Shown one piece after another: positions 17,884 to 28,272 of a stretch of DNA of 64,000 nt. Each line of letters opens with the position of its first letter. Positions within the stretch are counted from its first letter, which is position 1. The translations under genes were made by a program, and so were the position numbers. The notes beneath the pieces are model-generated. The model made no database searches, had not been told where the DNA came from, and saw only the letters and a program-made list of their open reading frames with translations. This DNA comes from a bacterium. Its GTDB lineage: Bacteria; JAMOTN01. The stretch is from positions 1 to 64,000 of the forward strand of contig JAMOTN010000079.1 in assembly GCA_027062325.1 (NCBI GenBank), written 5' to 3'.

Positions 17884-18736
17884 TAACCTTGAGCACCTCC
17901 CTATCAGTCATCTCAACCAATCTTGAAAGTACAAATGGAGTAACAGCACCACCCTTAACTCCTTTCATCTCCGCCTCAATTATTGCCTTCTCTATCAGCT
18001 TCTCAGCTTTTTCTTGAGGCATCACATCTTCTAAACCTTTACTAACAGGATTAACTACCAATACGCCACCCGGAATACGCGCCTTAAATTTGAATTTCAA
18101 CAACGAAGCTACCTCTTCAGCAGAATCAAACTTAACAACTGGATAATCTGTGGTCTTAAAGTAAAATGCTGGAAATCTATCGGTCTTATACCCAATAACG
18201 GGGACTCCCATTGTTTCAAGAAACTCCACTGTTTTTCTTAGATCCATTATACTTTTGACACCACTTGAAACAACTGCCACAGGAGTTCTAGAAAGCTCAG
18301 TTAAATCTGTTGAGATATCAAAATTTTCCTCAGCTTTTCGTGCCACACCACCTATTCCACCGGTAACCATGATTTTTATCCTGGCAAGATGAGCAGCAAC
18401 CATTGTAGCCGCAACAGTCAACGCACCTGTTCTTTTCTTAACAATCATCCATGCAAGATCTCTTTTACTAGCCTTCTCAACTCCTTTACTCTCTGCCAAT
18501 CTCTCTAATTCAGTTTCACTCAAGCCGATTTTCAATTTCCCATCAATTATTGCAATAGTGGCAGGCACTACCCCACGCTTTCTAATCTCATTTTCAATGG
18601 CTCTGTGCACCCGCAAATTATCAGGCTTAGGAAGCCCAAACGAAAGAACAACGCTCTCTATCGCAACAATTGGTAAACCTTTTTCCTTAGCCGCCAAAAC
18701 TTCCTCAGAAAACTCCATCCATTCCTCCAAGCGCAT
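17819..18736 (-). CDS. psuG: Pseudouridine-5'-phosphate glycosidase (PsuG)
   Basis: PsuG breaks or forms the C-glycosidic bond between uracil and ribose 5-phosphate, serving pseudouridine salvage. The 305-residue product has the family blocks ESTVLSFGLP-like (here ESVVLSFGLP), the TGGIGGV segment followed by DISTDL, and VVSSGVKSI with the usual metal and phosphate-site residues. The ATG at 18736 has AGGTGGG upstream; the longer frame would run back into the HEAT-repeat gene. The usual partner kinase PsuK is not adjacent, so catabolism of pseudouridine would need a kinase elsewhere. Confidence 0.92.
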   Translation of the reverse strand: MRLEEWMEFSEEVLAAKEKGLPIVAIESVVLSFGLPKPDNLRVHRAIENEIRKRGVVPATIAIIDGKLKIGLSETELERLAESKGVEKASKRDLAWMIVKKRTGALTVAATMVAAHLARIKIMVTGGIGGVARKAEENFDISTDLTELSRTPVAVVSSGVKSIMDLRKTVEFLETMGVPVIGYKTDRFPAFYFKTTDYPVVKFDSAEEVASLLKFKFKARIPGGVLVVNPVSKGLEDVMPQEKAEKLIEKAIIEAEMKGVKGGAVTPFVLSRLVEMTDREVLKVNERLLLENAVLAANIASAYYL

Positions 18737-18746
18737 AAAGCCCACC

Positions 18747-20003
18747 TCACATTTCCTCGCTCTTCTTAGCCTCAAATTGTTCTTGCCATATTCTATCTGC
18801 TTCAGCACGCAACCTCTCCTCAAGCTGCATGGTAAATAGCATACTCTCAGGAATTCCTAAATCAACCTGACTTTCAACCGCATCTATAAAATCCCTTAAT
18901 CTACCCCTATCATACTTCATTGCACTGACAACTAACACAACAACATCAGGCTCAGGATCAGAAAGCATTGTAGCAAGCAAATAAAGCTTCAAATCATCAT
19001 CCTGAAGAGCCAAAATATCAGCTATAACCTTTGAGCGATCTTTTACCTCCGGGGAGGATATTTTATCAAGAATTAAACCTTCTTTCAAAGCCCTTTGGGC
19101 TATATCTTCCATTTTAGCACCTAAAAATTCATTCAAAATTTCATGAACAACCCTTTCTCTCTCTTGAACCTTCTCTATATACTCAATATGCTCTGCTAGT
19201 TCATTAGCAAAGTACTTTTTAGCAACCTCTAAAGCCTTCTTACGTATATCACTAACTGGATCATACAACAACTCCACAACAAATTCTTTTATTCTCGGAA
19301 TATGCCGCTTATCCACCTTATCAACAATTTCCCCAAGCAAGTATGCAACACTGTCGCGATTTGAAACCTGAGGTGACTTTATCATTTCGGAAATTTCACT
19401 TATAAGAGAAGCCTTAGCCAAAGTTAATATTGCTTTTATAGCAGCAACTCTCACTCTGTGCTCTGGATCAGAAATTTTTACCATTATGTGCGGAACAGCC
19501 TCAGTACATCCTGCTATTTCTAGTGCCTCAACAGCATTAGCTCTAACTCTTTCATCCGAATGATCCAAAAACGCCACAAGTTTCTCACATACACGGCGAC
19601 CAGCAAGCTCTCCTAAAGCCTTTACAACTGCCGATAAAACAAACTCATGTCGTTCATTCTTTATCAACTCTTCCAACTCTGGCACAAGTTCTACAAGTTT
19701 TTTATCACGTATATACTGAACAGCTTGCAATCTCTCTCTATAATCGTAAGCCGATAACATCGCCCTTAACTTATCTGGATCCAAGGCATCGGGCACTCTA
19801 ACTTTACTTCTTTTTTCAAGCAAATCTATGGCTTTTCTTGCCAAGTACTTTATCTCAGCATTTGAATCCTTTGCAAACTCCCTTAGAAACTCAATAGCAT
19901 CAGCATCTCCAATCTTCAAAAGGTAATTTATAGCCGCCTTTTTATGCTCAACTCCACCACGCTTTAAAATATTCTTTATTTTGGTTCTTAGTTCATCAGT
20001 CAT
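18747..20003 (-). CDS. HEAT-repeat protein
   Basis: The 418-residue protein is made of consecutive helical HEAT/PBS-lyase-type repeats through about residue 200, with typical units such as LLKIGDADAIEFLREFAKDS and the IRDKKLVELVPELEEL unit, then further helical repeats to about residue 370. No signal peptide is seen, so it is probably cytoplasmic. HEAT scaffolds bind proteins or nucleic acids; the partner is not deducible. Its ATG overlaps the engB stop by 4 bp (ATGA), so the two are translationally coupled, but they need not share a function. Confidence 0.75.
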   Translation of the reverse strand: MTDELRTKIKNILKRGGVEHKKAAINYLLKIGDADAIEFLREFAKDSNAEIKYLARKAIDLLEKRSKVRVPDALDPDKLRAMLSAYDYRERLQAVQYIRDKKLVELVPELEELIKNERHEFVLSAVVKALGELAGRRVCEKLVAFLDHSDERVRANAVEALEIAGCTEAVPHIMVKISDPEHRVRVAAIKAILTLAKASLISEISEMIKSPQVSNRDSVAYLLGEIVDKVDKRHIPRIKEFVVELLYDPVSDIRKKALEVAKKYFANELAEHIEYIEKVQERERVVHEILNEFLGAKMEDIAQRALKEGLILDKISSPEVKDRSKVIADILALQDDDLKLYLLATMLSDPEPDVVVLVVSAMKYDRGRLRDFIDAVESQVDLGIPESMLFTMQLEERLRAEADRIWQEQFEAKKSEEM

Positions 20004-20587
20004 ACCTCAAAACTCACCCTCTCTTTTAGATAGAGCAAAACCTTATCAATTCCTTCTCCTGTTTGAGCACTTATAGGAAATACTGAAACATCCGTTATAC
20101 TTTTAATATCTCCCGCCAATTTTTTAACAGCATTACCTTTTTGAGATTTAGACAACTTATCAACCTTATTGAGCAGTACAATACAATCGTATGAAAAATC
20201 TTGCCAGCTTTCAAGGAAGAATACATCGTAATCACGCAATCCTCTCCTGATATCAACAATTAATACAGCTACATCAACTTTTATTTCATTCAAAAAACGT
20301 TCGACAAGTTCAGAAAATCTGACAGCTTCTCTTCGCGAAACTTTTGCAAATCCATACCCGGGAAGATCAACAATACATCCTTTGCGACATGTATAAAGAT
20401 TCAAACTTACAGTCTTCCCGGGCTTTTTAGCAACATAGGCTACTTTAGATCTTGTCAAAACGTTTATAAAGCTTGATTTTCCGACATTTGAATAACCTGC
20501 CGTTATCAATATTGGCTCCCTCAATTTTCGTTTAAAACTCTCTAATTCTTTCACATTCCAGCATGTAGCTTCAAGCTTAATTCCCAC
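20000..20587 (-). CDS. engB: Ribosome-biogenesis GTP-binding protein YihA/YsxC (EngB)
   Basis: EngB is a small GTPase needed for maturation of the large ribosomal subunit. The 195-residue protein carries the P-loop GYSNVGKSS (31-39), switch I TVSLNLYT, the G3 motif DLPGYGFA (74-81) typical of this family, and the G4 motif LNKVDK. The start is GTG with GGAGTGATAG upstream. It lies between glyS and the HEAT-repeat gene on the same strand. Confidence 0.95.
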   Translation of the reverse strand: MGIKLEATCWNVKELESFKRKLREPILITAGYSNVGKSSFINVLTRSKVAYVAKKPGKTVSLNLYTCRKGCIVDLPGYGFAKVSRREAVRFSELVERFLNEIKVDVAVLIVDIRRGLRDYDVFFLESWQDFSYDCIVLLNKVDKLSKSQKGNAVKKLAGDIKSITDVSVFPISAQTGEGIDKVLLYLKERVSFEV

Positions 20588-20591
20588 ACTA

Positions 20592-22526
20592 TCACTCCTT
20601 TATGTGGTAAAATGCTGCAAATTCTTCATAAAATTCCTTAACCTTTATAAGAAGATCCACACGTGCCATCCTTTCAATCTCATTTTGAGATAAAACCATA
20701 AATTTATCGAAAAATTGTGCAACCAATTCCCCAAGTCTCTCAAGCCTATCCAACACCAAATTGGAATTTTCAAAAATGTCTGGTCTTATAAAATCGGAAT
20801 CTATTAATTTAAGCATCTTCCCTTCTAACTCAGAATAAGAATAAGAACTCAAAAGTTCAACCAAGTTTTCCCCACTCTTTACTTTTTCAACAGTCTCAGA
20901 AGCAGCTTTGCTATCTAAAATTCTCTTAATTCTCTTGTAAGGATAAACCAGTTTATCAATCCTTTCTTCATCTCTTGCACGTTGCAATAACTCCCCAAAT
21001 TCAATGGAAAATTTATACCCGTACTTTGATTCTAGCACAGCCATAGCTATATCGGTATCAAACTTCTCTTTAAACAACCCTAATAACCTTTCTTTAAAAA
21101 ACTCAAACCCTTTCTCACCCAACTGTTCTCTCAAGAAAGCAACAGGTAAATTCAAAGCGCCTAATAAAATCCCCAACGTCAAAGCTGCTCTTCTAAAACC
21201 AAATGGATCCTTTCCCCCTTTAGGCAACAAATCATTTTCAGCAGCAATTTTGATAAGCGTCATTTTATAGGCAACTGCAGCAGGAACATATTCCATAGGA
21301 GGTAGCTCATCTGCTCGAGTTTTGGGAACATCGTGATATAGCACAACCCTTGCCATCTTCTCGTCGTATCCCCTTTCTTTCAAATAAAGATACCCAACAA
21401 AGTTTTCAAGTTCAGGAAACTCAGAAACAAGACGCGTTTCAAGATCAAATTTAGAATACTTTAAACCCTCGTAAAGCCAATCTTCAACATCAAGATACTC
21501 TGCTAAAAGCTCCAGCATTTTAAGAGAAGCAGTTACCAAGTTTGAGACACTTCCTACTCTTTTATGAAATATCCTATCATCCAACTTCTTCTGCCAGTAA
21601 TCAATATCGTACCTTTTATCCCAATTGTAGTAAAACAAAGCATCTTCAAGACGTGCTTCAACCACTTTCTCATAACCTTTTCTAACAATAGCACTGTCAA
21701 TGGGAGCCTCTGCCACTCCCGCAAATTCTCCTCCACCACAGTAGAAAAACTTTTGGGTATCTTTCAACACAACTTTTTTCACTTCATCTGGCAATACCTC
21801 AAACTTTGAGGCAATATTTCCCTTAACAATCACCGGATCCTCAACACTGTATAGCACCTCTTCAAAGTGCTCTTCACTACTAAACTCAGTAAGAGCTTCT
21901 GCACGCTTTTTTACATCAACTCGATCCCCAAACCTCTCTTTTAATTCTTCTAAATTTTTAGGCAATTCAACAAAATCAAACCATGTAACTGGATACTCTC
22001 TCAAATCATAAAGGTAAAACTTAACTCCATCATCACTCCAAACATTCACAGCTCTTACCGGCCTTGGAAAACTAAAATCTGCTGTCCACCTCATACCTTT
22101 GGGAAACTCAAGTTTTTTAAGAACCTCAAAAACCTTATTTCCAACAAGATCTGCAACATCCTCACCACCAGTCTCAATCTCAAAAGCAAGATATTCACGC
22201 CCATTTTTCTCAATCCATATTGCACTCTCCAAATCCCTTCCTACCTTTTCTGCAAACTTTTCGGCCGCTTTTTGCCAAACTCCGTCTTTGAGGGCAACAT
22301 TTTTAGGTGGTCCAGATACAATCTCTTTCCTCCTTGGAGTCAACCTTTGCGATCTCCATGAAAGCCAAAATCTTCTCAATGAAATCTCCAATTTTTTATC
22401 CTCTGCCTCAACTCCAAGTTCATCTAACCATCCAAACCAATCAAAACTTCTTAGCACTTTTATAAAACGCAGAGGCATCTCCTCAAAGAGAATTTCCAAA
22501 AGAAACACATTCTTTTCTTCTACCAT
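20592..22526 (-). CDS. glyS: Glycyl-tRNA synthetase beta subunit (GlyS)
   Basis: The beta chain of the bacterial alpha2beta2 glycyl-tRNA synthetase; it binds tRNA-Gly while the alpha chain activates glycine. The 644 residues start with the family LLEILFEEMPLRF and include the PKGMRW block (here FPKGMRW), the HD-domain region around DVPKTRADELPP, and KGGKDPFGFRRAA, which matches the conserved DPFxLRRAA. The C-terminal helical region is somewhat shorter than in E. coli. It follows glyQ by 36 bp. Separate alpha and beta genes are a common bacterial form. Confidence 0.96.
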   Translation of the reverse strand: MVEEKNVFLLEILFEEMPLRFIKVLRSFDWFGWLDELGVEAEDKKLEISLRRFWLSWRSQRLTPRRKEIVSGPPKNVALKDGVWQKAAEKFAEKVGRDLESAIWIEKNGREYLAFEIETGGEDVADLVGNKVFEVLKKLEFPKGMRWTADFSFPRPVRAVNVWSDDGVKFYLYDLREYPVTWFDFVELPKNLEELKERFGDRVDVKKRAEALTEFSSEEHFEEVLYSVEDPVIVKGNIASKFEVLPDEVKKVVLKDTQKFFYCGGGEFAGVAEAPIDSAIVRKGYEKVVEARLEDALFYYNWDKRYDIDYWQKKLDDRIFHKRVGSVSNLVTASLKMLELLAEYLDVEDWLYEGLKYSKFDLETRLVSEFPELENFVGYLYLKERGYDEKMARVVLYHDVPKTRADELPPMEYVPAAVAYKMTLIKIAAENDLLPKGGKDPFGFRRAALTLGILLGALNLPVAFLREQLGEKGFEFFKERLLGLFKEKFDTDIAMAVLESKYGYKFSIEFGELLQRARDEERIDKLVYPYKRIKRILDSKAASETVEKVKSGENLVELLSSYSYSELEGKMLKLIDSDFIRPDIFENSNLVLDRLERLGELVAQFFDKFMVLSQNEIERMARVDLLIKVKEFYEEFAAFYHIKE

Positions 22527-22562
22527 TCTAATCGCCTCCTAAAACCGTACCCCTCTTGCTAC

Positions 22563-23408
22563 TTAACCTTCTTTGAAAACTTTTGCAAATTCGGAAGCCA
22601 TCTTCATAACACGCTTTATGTAATTAGCCCTTTCAACAGTAGACAAAAAACCTCTAGAATCCAATAAGTTGAAAAAGTGTGAACACTTCATAACAAATTC
22701 ATACAATACAAGAGGAACGTCTTCAATCCTCTTAACATTCTTCCAGAATTCCGCCTCATTCAACTCAAACTCTTTCATCAAAAATTCCTTAGAAGCCATC
22801 TCAAAATTGTATATACAAAACTGTTCCTCACTATCTCTCACCAAATCACCGTACCTGTAATTCTCATCCCAAGGAATGTCGTAAACCGTCTCCTTACCAT
22901 TTATAAACATGGCAATTCTTTCAAGCCCATAAGTAATCTCCAGAGCAGGTACTTTAAGATCACGCCCACCTACCTGTTGGAAATAAGTGAACTGCGTAAT
23001 CTCCATACCATCTAACCAAATTTCCCAACCAAGCCCCCACGCACCAAGAGTTGGCGATTCCCAGTCATCCTCTATCAACCTTAAATCATGAACTTTCAAA
23101 TCTATTCCCAATTTCCTCAAACTATCAGCGTACAACTTTATACTGTTCTCCGGAATTGGCTTCAGAATAACCTGGTACTGATAATATTTTTGCAACCTAT
23201 TCGGATTTTCTCCATACCTCCCATCAGCTGGTCTTCTACATGGCTCAATGTAAGCCACTTTCCACTCTTTCTTCCTTAAAACTTCTAAAAAAGTAGCCGG
23301 TGAAAAAGTTGCAGCACCTTTTTCTAAATCGTAGGGATATATAACGGTTACTCCTTGATTCCTCCAATATTCGTTTAATTTATTTATCATATCAATAAAG
23401 GTAAGCAT
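22563..23408 (-). CDS. glyQ: Glycyl-tRNA synthetase alpha subunit (GlyQ)
   Basis: Class II synthetase catalytic chain that forms glycyl-adenylate. The start is the ATG at 23408, with GGGAGGGG just upstream; the frame limit at 23435 would add nine residues without family likeness. The 281-residue product has [35 protein letters not shown] (class II motif 2 region), [20 protein letters not shown], and [12 protein letters not shown] (motif 3). Conservation is nearly complete. It is followed by glyS. Confidence 0.98.
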   Translation of the reverse strand: MLTFIDMINKLNEYWRNQGVTVIYPYDLEKGAATFSPATFLEVLRKKEWKVAYIEPCRRPADGRYGENPNRLQKYYQYQVILKPIPENSIKLYADSLRKLGIDLKVHDLRLIEDDWESPTLGAWGLGWEIWLDGMEITQFTYFQQVGGRDLKVPALEITYGLERIAMFINGKETVYDIPWDENYRYGDLVRDSEEQFCIYNFEMASKEFLMKEFELNEAEFWKNVKRIEDVPLVLYEFVMKCSHFFNLLDSRGFLSTVERANYIKRVMKMASEFAKVFKEG

Positions 23409-23431
23409 TCCAACCCCTCCCAGTTTCAAAA

Positions 23432-25963
23432 TCACTCAATAGAAGCTATGATAACTGCAAGTTTTCTAGCCTTTGGATTATGCGGCTCTTTATCAAATAC
23501 TTGTCCCAACAGCTCACGCGCAAGTTTTCTTTCAGTCGGAAAATCTTCAATGAATTTTTCAATCTCATCCAAAGCAACATCTATCTTATCATCCAAAATC
23601 AAAAGCTTAATAAACTCCACTCTCCATCTCGGATTAGAGGGATAAAGTTTCATCAACTTTGTAACCCATTTCATCGCATCTTCATATCTTTTTCTCACGC
23701 GGTAAACATTTATCATCGTCTCTATATCATCAGAGCTTAACTCAACATCAAGCTCCACCAACCTATCGTAAACCTTCTCCAAAACTCCAATATCCTCCTC
23801 TGCTAAAGCTGCTTCTTTCAACCACTTTAAAAACTCCTCTTCCTTCTCAGGAGGCACAGTAGAGTTAACCCAAACGTGCTTTAAAATCTCCAGCGCACGC
23901 GCATAATTTTTCAGCTTAAACAAAACTTTTATAAGTTTTTCCAAATACACATATTCTAAGCTTTTAAGATAAAGCACTTCTAATAGGAGAATACCCTCTG
24001 AAAATTTACCATTATTTATCTTTGCTTCCGCCAATAATTTCAAATACTCTTCACTTTCCGGATCTACATACTTTAACGCCTCTTCTGCAACTCTTTCCAA
24101 TTCACTCCACTCAACATCTGAACGCTCTAAATTTTTCAACTTCTTTTTTATAACAGCAGCTTTTAACTTTATATATGCAAATGGAAGTACAATAGAGAAT
24201 ATCACAACTGCACCAGCTATCTTCAAGAAAATTTCTTTTAATTTTTTTACGGATTCAAGCAACCTCTTTTCTTTCCTAGTTACATCGTAGTAATTCTTCA
24301 AACCATCCTCTTCAAAATGTTTAAAAAACACCCTCTTCAACTTATTAAACTTACCCTCTGCATTTTTCTTCATCTTCAACAAAACTTCAATAGAAGCCTC
24401 ACATTTTATCATAGAATCAGAACAATACTCCCTTTTAAGCTCTTCAAGTAAAGATTTAAACTTTCCAAATTCTCCCTTTGATAGCAGCCGCTTTGCCTCA
24501 TTGTACAAACTCCTAAACTTCTCTCTCTTTTGCTTCAGCAACTTATCCAACTTCTCCAAACCTTCAGAATACGAAGTCTTCTCAAAAAGCTCCTTAGCTT
24601 TATTAAAGTTACCCATTTCCAAATATATCTTTCCCAATTCTACCTTAGCCCATTGATCATCAACTTCACTCAAAAATTTTATCCTCTTCTTAACGTCAAA
24701 CTCAGCAGGATCCAAATATTTAATTAAAACCCGATAAACTTTTTCAGTCCTATTGGAAAACGCTATTCTTATAGCATCTTTATCCCGTCCAACCAAAACA
24801 TTAACCAAGCAAACAAATTCTGGCCTTCTTTTTTCCAATTTCCTCATATATTCAGCAACTTCTGGATAATTCATTGCAACCTTGTAAAACCTTCTCAAAG
24901 CCTTCAGATCTGTCTCAGCAGTGGAGTACTTCGCAGCTTCCAATAACCACTTATCCCCAAATTCCAAGGTCTTAGCTAGCCACTCAAACCTCTCAGCATC
25001 AGTTCGGGAATAATCCGCCCTCAAAAGATACACGTAGGGATTCTTCAAACCCTTAAAAACTTTCATTTGGTTTCGAGCAAACTTTTTTAATCCCAACTTA
25101 TTTGCCAAATAAGCTATTTTAGGAAGATAAAAATATCCAATCTTCCCCATATTTCTCTTCACAAATATTTCAAATTCATTTTTCTTACCCTGGGAAGCTA
25201 AAACCTCAGCAAACTCCACTACAACCTCCATAAGCAATCTTTTCCTTAGAATATTCGCAAGTATAGCTGTCGCTTCTCGATACTTACCCATAAACTTTAA
25301 AAGCCTAGCCTTGGCAAAAAAATAGAACCAACTGGCATTGTCAGGGTAATTTGTCTCTAGGATCGTCATTAGAGATTTTGAAACTTTATAAGCATCTTTT
25401 AAAAACTCCAACTTGTAAATTAACCACGCAAATATTTCAGGATACGCATCTGCTTCCGACATAAGAGTAGAATAACTAACCTTTAAAAGTCCCGTACATG
25501 AAGCCAATCCAGCCCTCAATAACTTCTCAGACAAATTAAAGGCCTGCAATTCATAAACAGCTTCAACGAACTTTTCTGGAAACATCAACGCATCCAAGTA
25601 TTTGTAATGTTTATCGGTTATATACTTTTTTAGTAATAAGCTCCTAGCCATAAGAGAAATCCCTACACAGTACTCAGAAAGCAATTCTTTATTTTTCACG
25701 TTTATCTTTGGAACTCCACTCAACTCATCTCGATGGAGTTTTGGATTATTCGGAAAAGCCAAAAACACCGTAAATATGAAATCTATAAAGTGCTTTTCAT
25801 CGGGAAACTTCTTAAGAAGTAACCTCTTCCAAAACAATCTCTTCTCCAAATCTAACTTCGCATTTTGAAGTCTCAACTGCAAATTACTTACTTCATCCAA
25901 CGCTCCTATACAAAAAACAAATAATAAAACCGCCAAAACAACGCATCTCACTACAAGCACCAT
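23432..25963 (-). CDS. Large TPR-repeat membrane protein
   Basis: An 843-residue protein with an N-terminal signal or anchor (residues 1-21), a long helical TPR-like region (about 25-570), a strong internal membrane helix (about 585-605, rich in Ile, Val and Phe), and a second TPR region to the C-terminus (about 615-843). If the first segment is a signal peptide, the two repeat regions lie on opposite sides of the inner membrane. No enzymatic motif is seen. TPR scaffolds assemble protein complexes; the specific task is unknown. It overlaps the glyQ frame limit, but not its chosen start, and ends 23 bp before it. Confidence 0.7.
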   Translation of the reverse strand: MVLVVRCVVLAVLLFVFCIGALDEVSNLQLRLQNAKLDLEKRLFWKRLLLKKFPDEKHFIDFIFTVFLAFPNNPKLHRDELSGVPKINVKNKELLSEYCVGISLMARSLLLKKYITDKHYKYLDALMFPEKFVEAVYELQAFNLSEKLLRAGLASCTGLLKVSYSTLMSEADAYPEIFAWLIYKLEFLKDAYKVSKSLMTILETNYPDNASWFYFFAKARLLKFMGKYREATAILANILRKRLLMEVVVEFAEVLASQGKKNEFEIFVKRNMGKIGYFYLPKIAYLANKLGLKKFARNQMKVFKGLKNPYVYLLRADYSRTDAERFEWLAKTLEFGDKWLLEAAKYSTAETDLKALRRFYKVAMNYPEVAEYMRKLEKRRPEFVCLVNVLVGRDKDAIRIAFSNRTEKVYRVLIKYLDPAEFDVKKRIKFLSEVDDQWAKVELGKIYLEMGNFNKAKELFEKTSYSEGLEKLDKLLKQKREKFRSLYNEAKRLLSKGEFGKFKSLLEELKREYCSDSMIKCEASIEVLLKMKKNAEGKFNKLKRVFFKHFEEDGLKNYYDVTRKEKRLLESVKKLKEIFLKIAGAVVIFSIVLPFAYIKLKAAVIKKKLKNLERSDVEWSELERVAEEALKYVDPESEEYLKLLAEAKINNGKFSEGILLLEVLYLKSLEYVYLEKLIKVLFKLKNYARALEILKHVWVNSTVPPEKEEEFLKWLKEAALAEEDIGVLEKVYDRLVELDVELSSDDIETMINVYRVRKRYEDAMKWVTKLMKLYPSNPRWRVEFIKLLILDDKIDVALDEIEKFIEDFPTERKLARELLGQVFDKEPHNPKARKLAVIIASIE

Positions 25964-25979
25964 CTATCCCTCTCCGACT

Positions 25980-26279
25980 TTATCCTCCCTTTCTTTGATA
26001 AAAAGCAATTTTACGACCATCAAAGTCCACATCCTCTGTCATTTTTCTGCATTTATCCATAGATACAAGCTCAATCTCATATTCTTTAGAAATTTCCTTT
26101 ACAATTGAATGCAGCTCTTCAGAAGGCTTATCTTCACAAACGATTATTTTAACCTCTCCATTCTCTACCTCCAAGCCTTCTCCTATAAACATTATCTTGG
26201 TTGCCCCTGCAAACTTAAGTTTTTCAACAACATCCATCAACAACTTCTTAAAACTTCTACTTTTTCCTTTAACAACCAT
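25980..26279 (-). CDS. Small uncharacterised protein
   Basis: A 99-residue soluble protein with alternating helix and strand (KKLLMDVVEKLKFAGATKIMF, then VKIIVCEDKP and EIELVSMDK). The pattern suggests a small alpha/beta fold, perhaps nucleotidyltransferase-like, but the GSxxRG and DxD residues of that family are not present. The ATG follows GAGAGGGTTAAT. It lies 16 bp upstream of the TPR protein and may be cotranscribed with it. Confidence 0.5.
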   Translation of the reverse strand: MVVKGKSRSFKKLLMDVVEKLKFAGATKIMFIGEGLEVENGEVKIIVCEDKPSEELHSIVKEISKEYEIELVSMDKCRKMTEDVDFDGRKIAFYQRKGG

Positions 26280-26315
26280 ATTAACCCTCTCCCCCTCAAA
26301 ACAAATAAATTCGAG

Positions 26316-26389
26316 TGCGCCTGCCGGGACTTGAACCCGGAACCCCCAGCTCCGGAGGCTGGTGCTCTATCCAGTTGAGCTACAGGCGC
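26316..26389 (-). tRNA. tRNA-Arg (anticodon CCG)
   Basis: The minus strand folds into a full cloverleaf: acceptor GCGCCTG/CAGGCGC, D-arm GCTC/GAGC, anticodon stem CCAGC/GCTGG with loop CTCCGGA (anticodon CCG), and T-arm CCGGG/CCCGG with loop TTCAAGT. Discriminator A. The 3' CCA is not encoded. All stems are GC-rich. It lies 18 bp downstream of the outer-membrane protein gene and may be read from the same transcript. Confidence 0.97.
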
Positions 26390-26407
26390 ACCCTCATACT
26401 TTTCAAA

Positions 26408-27031
26408 CTAAAATTTTTTCATTACGCCTACTCTGAAAAAAGTCTCCTCCATATCCTCATTTGTCGCTCCATCATCATCGTAATCCCTGTAAGCTGCCTC
26501 TATAAACAATGAAACATCCCTGTTGGTAAAAACCTTACCGCTGATAAACTTTACTCCAACTCCCCAAAAATCCCAATCAATATCTCCACTCTCAGCTCCA
26601 CCATATTCACCATACACCTCAACAGTGGAACCTGTAACTTCACGAACCCAATAAACCCTGAAAGCTCCACTCTCAAAGTCAGAAGAGTTATCTATGTCCC
26701 ATTTTCTGTACAATCCCCCAACCCAAAGAGTAGAATCTTCTCTCATTTCATCTATCCTGACTCTCCCTTCAAACTCAAAAACGGTGGTATCTTCGCTCTT
26801 TTCTGCTACTCCAGGAGCATCCACATCAGTCTGTCCAAATGCAACGCTTCCCATCACAGCTATATTGTCTTTAGCAAACTTTGCGTAAAGCTCTCCCCCA
26901 TCAAACTGCAATTTAGTTCCCGCTCCATCCGGATCAAGATTTGAATAATAATAGTTAATACCCGCATCAAAAGCAAACCCTGCACCTGCTATCAATAACA
27001 ATCCCACCAGCACCAGCCTGATTAACTTCAT
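26408..27031 (-). CDS. Small outer-membrane beta-barrel protein
   Basis: The 207-residue product begins with a clear signal peptide (residues 1-20, ending GFAFA-like FAF). The rest alternates polar and hydrophobic residues in about eight to ten strands with acidic turns (DPDGAG, DSTLWVGG, DYDDDGATNED) and ends in phenylalanine, the usual recognition signal for outer-membrane assembly. No named porin family is evident. The ATG at 27031 has a strong GGGAGGGG site; the upstream frame to 27193 runs into the preceding gene. It is direct support for an outer membrane. Confidence 0.75.
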   Translation of the reverse strand: MKLIRLVLVGLLLIAGAGFAFDAGINYYYSNLDPDGAGTKLQFDGGELYAKFAKDNIAVMGSVAFGQTDVDAPGVAEKSEDTTVFEFEGRVRIDEMREDSTLWVGGLYRKWDIDNSSDFESGAFRVYWVREVTGSTVEVYGEYGGAESGDIDWDFWGVGVKFISGKVFTNRDVSLFIEAAYRDYDDDGATNEDMEETFFRVGVMKKF

Positions 27032-27071
27032 TCCAACCCCTCCCATTCCAATAATTATTGCATAAGCATTT

Positions 27072-27101
27072 ATAATAGTTTGTTTACCACAATTCTCTAA
27101 A
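27072..27101 (-). promoter_or_regulatory. Candidate sigma70 promoter for the outer-membrane protein gene
   Basis: On the minus strand TTTAGA (27096-27101) and TATTAT (27072-27077) are 18 bases apart, ahead of the ATG at 27031. It overlaps the 3' end of the upstream gene. The -35 is a weak match, so this is only a candidate. Confidence 0.35.
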
Positions 27102-28244
27102 CTTTGAAAGCTTTTTCTTAAACCTCTGCAGCACAACTTCATCAACTTCCACTTCAAGATTCTCCTCAATAGTGTCCACATATCTTGCCACAAAATCCTT
27201 TATACCAACCCTATCAAACTCATACATCACCTTTACTGCTCCCTTTAAAGCTAAAGAGCTTATAACTTTCCAAAAGTCCTCTATACCAATATCCTCTACA
27301 GCCTGCACTATATACCTTAATTCTGTAAATACCTCTTCCCATACATGTTCTCTATTATATCCCCGTCTCACTAGTTCATCATACACAGCCTTTATGAGGT
27401 AAAACACTCCCCCACATAACACCAATGCCTCAGTACTCAAATCCACAACAGCTTCAGCTTTAGCCGGATTATTTGAATAATGAAATGCTCGCTTCGGTTT
27501 CAAAGCCGCCATAAACCACTTCAATTTATCAGAAGCAAATCCTGTTCTATCCTTCTCAACTCCAACAACAGCGGCCCAATCCTCCATCTCAAGGCGAGAA
27601 GCTATAACTTTAGGAGCAAATATTAGCACATCACTTTCTTCTATCTCCAACTTTTCAGGATACCTAGCTGGAGTAAATCCACATAAAAAAACTAGTGCCT
27701 TTTTTCTCAAAGCATCTGCATTTTTTTCTATAAACTCAACATGTCTCTCATCCGGAAATGCAAAAACAACAAAGTCAGAATCATCTTTATAAAACTCCTC
27801 TACAGTCCTTGCTGTGTAACCACTCTCTTTAAGATTTTCTGCCACCTCTTTTCGGGGCACATAAATTCTAACCCGTGCCCCAGATTTCATCAAAATCTTA
27901 CTGAAAACCTTTCCCATATTTCCGTAGCCAACTATTGCAACTCTATCCATAAAATCTATTCTCATAAAAGAATGATCAGATATTCTTTCCAATACCTCAC
28001 GCGTAAAACCTATGGCCTTAAATGACAAGTCCTCATTCACCACATCCAAAGCTAACGCATCAGCTTCCTTTAAAATTTCCGAAAAAGCAAAGTAGAAGTT
28101 TTCTCCGTATTTAGGATACGAATTTACAAAAATTACCTCTCCTATATCTTTTCCACGAATAATACTAGCTTTTACCTTTTCCCAATCCCTTCTAGTCTTA
28201 ACAACTACTCTTTTTACCTCACTACTTCCTACACTTTCTACCAC
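27084..28244 (-). CDS. Ketol-acid reductoisomerase-like protein with N-terminal extension (divergent)
   Basis: A 386-residue protein. Residues 101-340 follow the class I ketol-acid reductoisomerase (IlvC) plan: NADP-binding GYGNMG (106-111), PDE in FPDERHV, APK (210-212), the metal-ligand block D268-L-S-T-E272, VLCGG, and E304 with E308 in EVFTEL. The catalytic histidine region FAHGF of IlvC reads FLCGF here, so histidine is replaced by Cys188. About 95 N-terminal residues have no match that I recognise. It is not near other isoleucine or valine genes. It may be a reductase or isomerase with another substrate, or an inactive paralogue. Confidence 0.65.
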   Translation of the reverse strand: MVESVGSSEVKRVVVKTRRDWEKVKASIIRGKDIGEVIFVNSYPKYGENFYFAFSEILKEADALALDVVNEDLSFKAIGFTREVLERISDHSFMRIDFMDRVAIVGYGNMGKVFSKILMKSGARVRIYVPRKEVAENLKESGYTARTVEEFYKDDSDFVVFAFPDERHVEFIEKNADALRKKALVFLCGFTPARYPEKLEIEESDVLIFAPKVIASRLEMEDWAAVVGVEKDRTGFASDKLKWFMAALKPKRAFHYSNNPAKAEAVVDLSTEALVLCGGVFYLIKAVYDELVRRGYNREHVWEEVFTELRYIVQAVEDIGIEDFWKVISSLALKGAVKVMYEFDRVGIKDFVARYVDTIEENLEVEVDEVVLQRFKKKLSKFRELW

Positions 28245-28272
28245 TATCTACTACCCCTTCTCAAATAATTTT

